Source: Bacillota bacterium (GTDB lineage Bacteria > Bacillota > Clostridia > Lachnospirales > Lachnospiraceae). From it: a DNA stretch of 64,000 nt. The first letter of the stretch is position 1, and each line of letters opens with the position of its first letter. A program made the translations under genes and the position numbers. The stretch is from positions 1 to 64,000 of the forward strand of contig JAEZKA010000041.1 of assembly GCA_023436225.1 (NCBI GenBank), read 5' to 3'. The notes under the pieces were generated by a model that made no database searches, was not told where the DNA came from, and saw nothing but the letters and a program-made list of their open reading frames with translations. This document shows, piece by piece, positions 63,527-64,000 of this stretch.

Positions 63527-64000
63527 ATGCAACAATTGGATGAAAGAAAATTAAAAATTTTGCAGGCTATCATTCGTAATTATCTGGAATCAGGAGAACC
63601 GGTTGGTTCCCGAACGATTTCTAAGTATACGGATCTTAATTTAAGCTCCGCCACCATACGTAATGAAATGTCAGATCTCGAAGAGCTGGGTTACATTGTC
63701 CAGCCATATACCTCTGCTGGACGTATTCCTTCGGATAAGGGATATCGGTTATATGTTGATATGCTTTTACAGGATAAGACTCAGGAAGTCGAAGATATGA
63801 AGGAGCTGCTAATACAAAAGGCTGATCGATTAGAGAGCCTGTTGCAACAGGTGGCAAAGCTTCTTGCGGTGAATACTCATTATACAACGATGGTATCCAC
63901 ACCTCAATACAAGAAGAAGGTTAAGTTTATTCAGCTGACAGAGGTGGATGAGAAACAATTATTAGCCGTAATCGTTTTTGAACGAAATATTGTTAAGAAT
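63527..64000 (+). CDS. hrcA: Heat-inducible transcription repressor HrcA (partial)
   Basis: 158 codons open to the right edge; full length is about 345. ATG at 63527 follows GGAGG. The N-terminal winged helix includes ILQAIIRNYLESGEPVGSRTIS and LSSATIRNEMSDLEELGYI, then TSAGRIPSDKGYRLYVD, all diagnostic. HrcA binds CIRCE and is stabilised by GroE. grpE, dnaK and dnaJ are expected beyond the window. Confidence 0.97.
   Translation, partial: MQQLDERKLKILQAIIRNYLESGEPVGSRTISKYTDLNLSSATIRNEMSDLEELGYIVQPYTSAGRIPSDKGYRLYVDMLLQDKTQEVEDMKELLIQKADRLESLLQQVAKLLAVNTHYTTMVSTPQYKKKVKFIQLTEVDEKQLLAVIVFERNIVKN

Overview
The window looks like a chromosome segment of a strictly anaerobic, endospore-forming, low-GC Firmicute, most likely a clostridium of the Lachnospiraceae type. 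The evidence is a V-type ATPase, pyruvate:ferredoxin oxidoreductase, rubrerythrin, several small Fe-S proteins, a gerK-type germinant receptor, the spore protease Gpr, SpoIIP, GGAGG ribosome sites with frequent TTG/GTG starts, and sigma-A promoters close to TTGACA/TATAAT. No phage, insertion sequence with a transposase, CRISPR array or rRNA was seen. One tRNA gene (Ser, anticodon CGA) is present.

Layout. 1-0.8 kb: end of a V-ATPase operon. 1.2-4.6 kb: redox and stress genes (Crp/Fnr regulator, rubrerythrin, nitronate monooxygenase), including a shrunken histidine-phosphatase relic and a run of 26 ATG/GAT triplets in the leader of the monooxygenase. 4.9-8.6 kb: oxidative pentose phosphate genes gnd-zwf plus a cyclase-family gene, with a perfect TGTGA-N6-TCACA site upstream. 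9-14.4 kb: amino-acid permease, a small protein and PFOR. 15.3-19.4 kb: gerKA-gerKC-small membrane protein-gerKB. 19.4-19.8 kb: a 394-bp transposase-less element with long inverted ends and a 34-bp perfect palindrome. 19.9-26 kb: LytM peptidase, DUF421 protein, and a MacB/FtsX-like ABC exporter pair separated by repeated palindromes.

26-33 kb: small redox and maintenance genes (GNAT, ferredoxin, flavin reductase, metallophosphatase plus DUF4474, Mrp ATPase), then a divergent ApbE / NusG-domain-II + Gx-transporter cluster that may be a flavin-based membrane redox module. 33.2-38.9 kb: nucleoside ABC importer (BMP lipoprotein, ATPase, two permeases) followed by thymidine kinase, a salvage unit. 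39-46.7 kb: membrane protein, 4Fe-4S protein, a Cys-rich peroxiredoxin, EamA exporter, HAD phosphatase, and a P-type ATPase behind a structured leader that ends in a terminator. 46.8-49.9 kb: IscR-like Rrf2 regulator, O-acetylhomoserine sulfhydrylase and cysteine synthase.

50-63.5 kb is mostly conserved core: yicC-remA-rpoZ (without the gmk usually found between remA and rpoZ), lepB, holA, tRNA-Ser, a large YcdB/SLH surface protein, rpsT (divergent), gpr-spoIIP-lepA-hemW, and the start of the CIRCE-controlled hrcA heat-shock operon, which runs off the right edge.

The strongest unexplained signals are the ATG microsatellite directly downstream of a consensus promoter, the 394-bp palindromic element, the histidine-phosphatase remnant that keeps its catalytic motifs, and the structured leader of the P-type ATPase. 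No clearly new multi-gene system was found. All gene calls rest on motif recognition by eye; no database search was run.
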